This document shows positions 50,833-51,711 of a stretch of 51,711 bases of DNA, one piece after another. How positions within the stretch are numbered: the stretch's first letter is position 1; each line of letters begins with the position of its first letter. The notes below the pieces were generated by a model that saw nothing but the letters and a program-made list of their open reading frames with translations, ran no database searches and was not told the DNA's origin. Source of the stretch: Streptomyces torulosus (GTDB lineage: Bacteria > Actinomycetota > Actinomycetes > Streptomycetales > Streptomycetaceae); the NCBI RefSeq assembly GCF_001419765.1, contig NZ_LIRK01000151.1:1-51711 (forward strand). The letters run 5' to 3'. The position numbers and the translations under genes are program-made.

Positions 50833-51669
50833 ATGCCCCAGCACACCTCCGGGTCTGACCGGGCGGCGGTACCGTCCGCCGCTCGCGGCACCGTGCGCCC
50901 GCCCGCCCCCTCGACACTCGACGAGCTGTGGCGGACGTACAAGACGACGAACGACGAACGACTGCGCGAGCAGCTGATCCTCCATTACTCACCCCTGGTG
51001 AAGTACGTCGCGGGCCGGGTGAGCGTCGGCCTGCCGGCCAACGTCGAGCAGGCGGACTTCGTCTCCTCCGGGGTCTTCGGGCTCATCGACGCGATCGAGA
51101 AGTTCGACATCGATCGGGAGATCAAGTTCGAGACGTATGCGATCACCCGGATCCGGGGCGCGATGATCGACGAACTGCGCGCGCTGGACTGGATCCCGCG
51201 CTCCGTGCGGCAGAAGGCGCGCAACGTGGAGCGGGCCTACGCCACCCTGGAGTCCCGCCTCAGACGCACCCCGTCCGAAGGGGAGGTCGCCGCCGAGATG
51301 GGTATCCCGGTCGACGAACTCCACTCCGTCTTCAGCCAGTTGTCGCTGGCCAACGTGGTGGCCCTGGAGGAGCTGCTGCATGTCGGGGGCGAGGGCGGTG
51401 ACCGGCTGAGCCTGATGGACACGCTGGAGGACACCGCCGCGGACAACCCGGTCGAGGTGGCGGAGGACCGGGAGCTGCGGAGGTTTCTGGCACGGGCGAT
51501 CAACACGCTGCCCGAGCGGGAGAAGACCGTCGTCACGCTGTACTACTACGAGGGGCTCACCCTCGCCGAGATCGGCAACGTGCTCGGGGTGACGGAGAGC
51601 CGGGTGAGCCAGATCCACACGAAGTCGGTGCTCCAGCTGCGGGCCAAGCTGGCGAGTTTCGGCCGTTGA
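50833..51669 (+). CDS. whiG: RNA polymerase sigma factor WhiG
   Basis: A 278-residue FliA/WhiG-class sigma factor that starts the sporulation cascade in aerial hyphae. Region 2 ([57 protein letters not shown]), region 3 ([20 protein letters not shown]) and region 4 ([35 protein letters not shown]) are complete. ATG at 50833 gives the known length; the frame is open 92 codons upstream without similarity. The 272-bp gap after dprA is its promoter region, where TACGCT (50734-50739) is a possible -10 element. Confidence 0.95.
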   Translation: MPQHTSGSDRAAVPSAARGTVRPPAPSTLDELWRTYKTTNDERLREQLILHYSPLVKYVAGRVSVGLPANVEQADFVSSGVFGLIDAIEKFDIDREIKFETYAITRIRGAMIDELRALDWIPRSVRQKARNVERAYATLESRLRRTPSEGEVAAEMGIPVDELHSVFSQLSLANVVALEELLHVGGEGGDRLSLMDTLEDTAADNPVEVAEDRELRRFLARAINTLPEREKTVVTLYYYEGLTLAEIGNVLGVTESRVSQIHTKSVLQLRAKLASFGR

Positions 51670-51711
51670 GCCGCGGGGCCGCTGGGGCGCCGGGGTAGCG
51701 GGGGCCGGGAG

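Overview
The window is chromosomal DNA of a Streptomyces-like actinomycete. GC content is very high throughout, GTG starts are frequent, and the core genes include developmental genes of the genus (nsdA at the left, the sporulation sigma factor whiG at the right). The core order is nsdA - amtB-glnK-glnD - ffh - (methyltransferase, proS, SprT-like) - rpsP-KH-rimM-trmD-rplS - four signal peptidases sipWXYZ - Nudix - DUF2469 - yraN - yifB - dprA - whiG. It is the conserved ffh-to-whiG neighbourhood, interrupted once.

The interruption is a 27.1 kb integrated element (about 20891-47982) inside yifB (comM, Mg-chelatase-like AAA+ ATPase). yifB is cut after codon 83. The 9-bp sequence TTCGACCTG is present at both junctions (20882-20890 and 47983-47991), and joining the two flanks through one copy restores a frame of about 540 codons. 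A large serine integrase begins 46 bp inside the left end.

Inside the element, left to right: integrase; a divergent regulatory pair with a leaderless XRE gene; a Toprim/P-loop primase-helicase followed by two inverted clusters of 8-bp iterons (candidate replication origin); a co-directional run of small unknown genes including a terminase-small-subunit-like HTH protein; a zinc-finger gene bounded by exact 17-bp inverted repeats next to a second, tyrosine-type recombinase; an XRE protein with a serine-recombinase-like tail; a cassette of HTH gene, 1547-residue phage tape-measure-like protein with an NlpC/P60-type C-terminus and two zinc-ribbon proteins; a Scr1/DUF5753-type regulator operon with a repeat-rich control region; small Cys-rich genes; and a leftward conjugation module (161-aa gene to traB/FtsK translocase, with DUF2637/Spd-type membrane proteins). 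A CTAG-rich repeat array directly follows traB and is a candidate transfer locus.

The element therefore looks like an actinomycete integrative and conjugative element (AICE) that replicates, moves double-stranded DNA with an FtsK-type pump, and spreads with Spd proteins. It also carries one virion-type protein, the tape measure, with no capsid, portal, large terminase or other tail gene in the element. That orphan tape-measure cassette, the iteron origin candidate and the putative invertible cassette are the most unusual items. All functional statements rest on reading motifs in the sequence; no searches were run.
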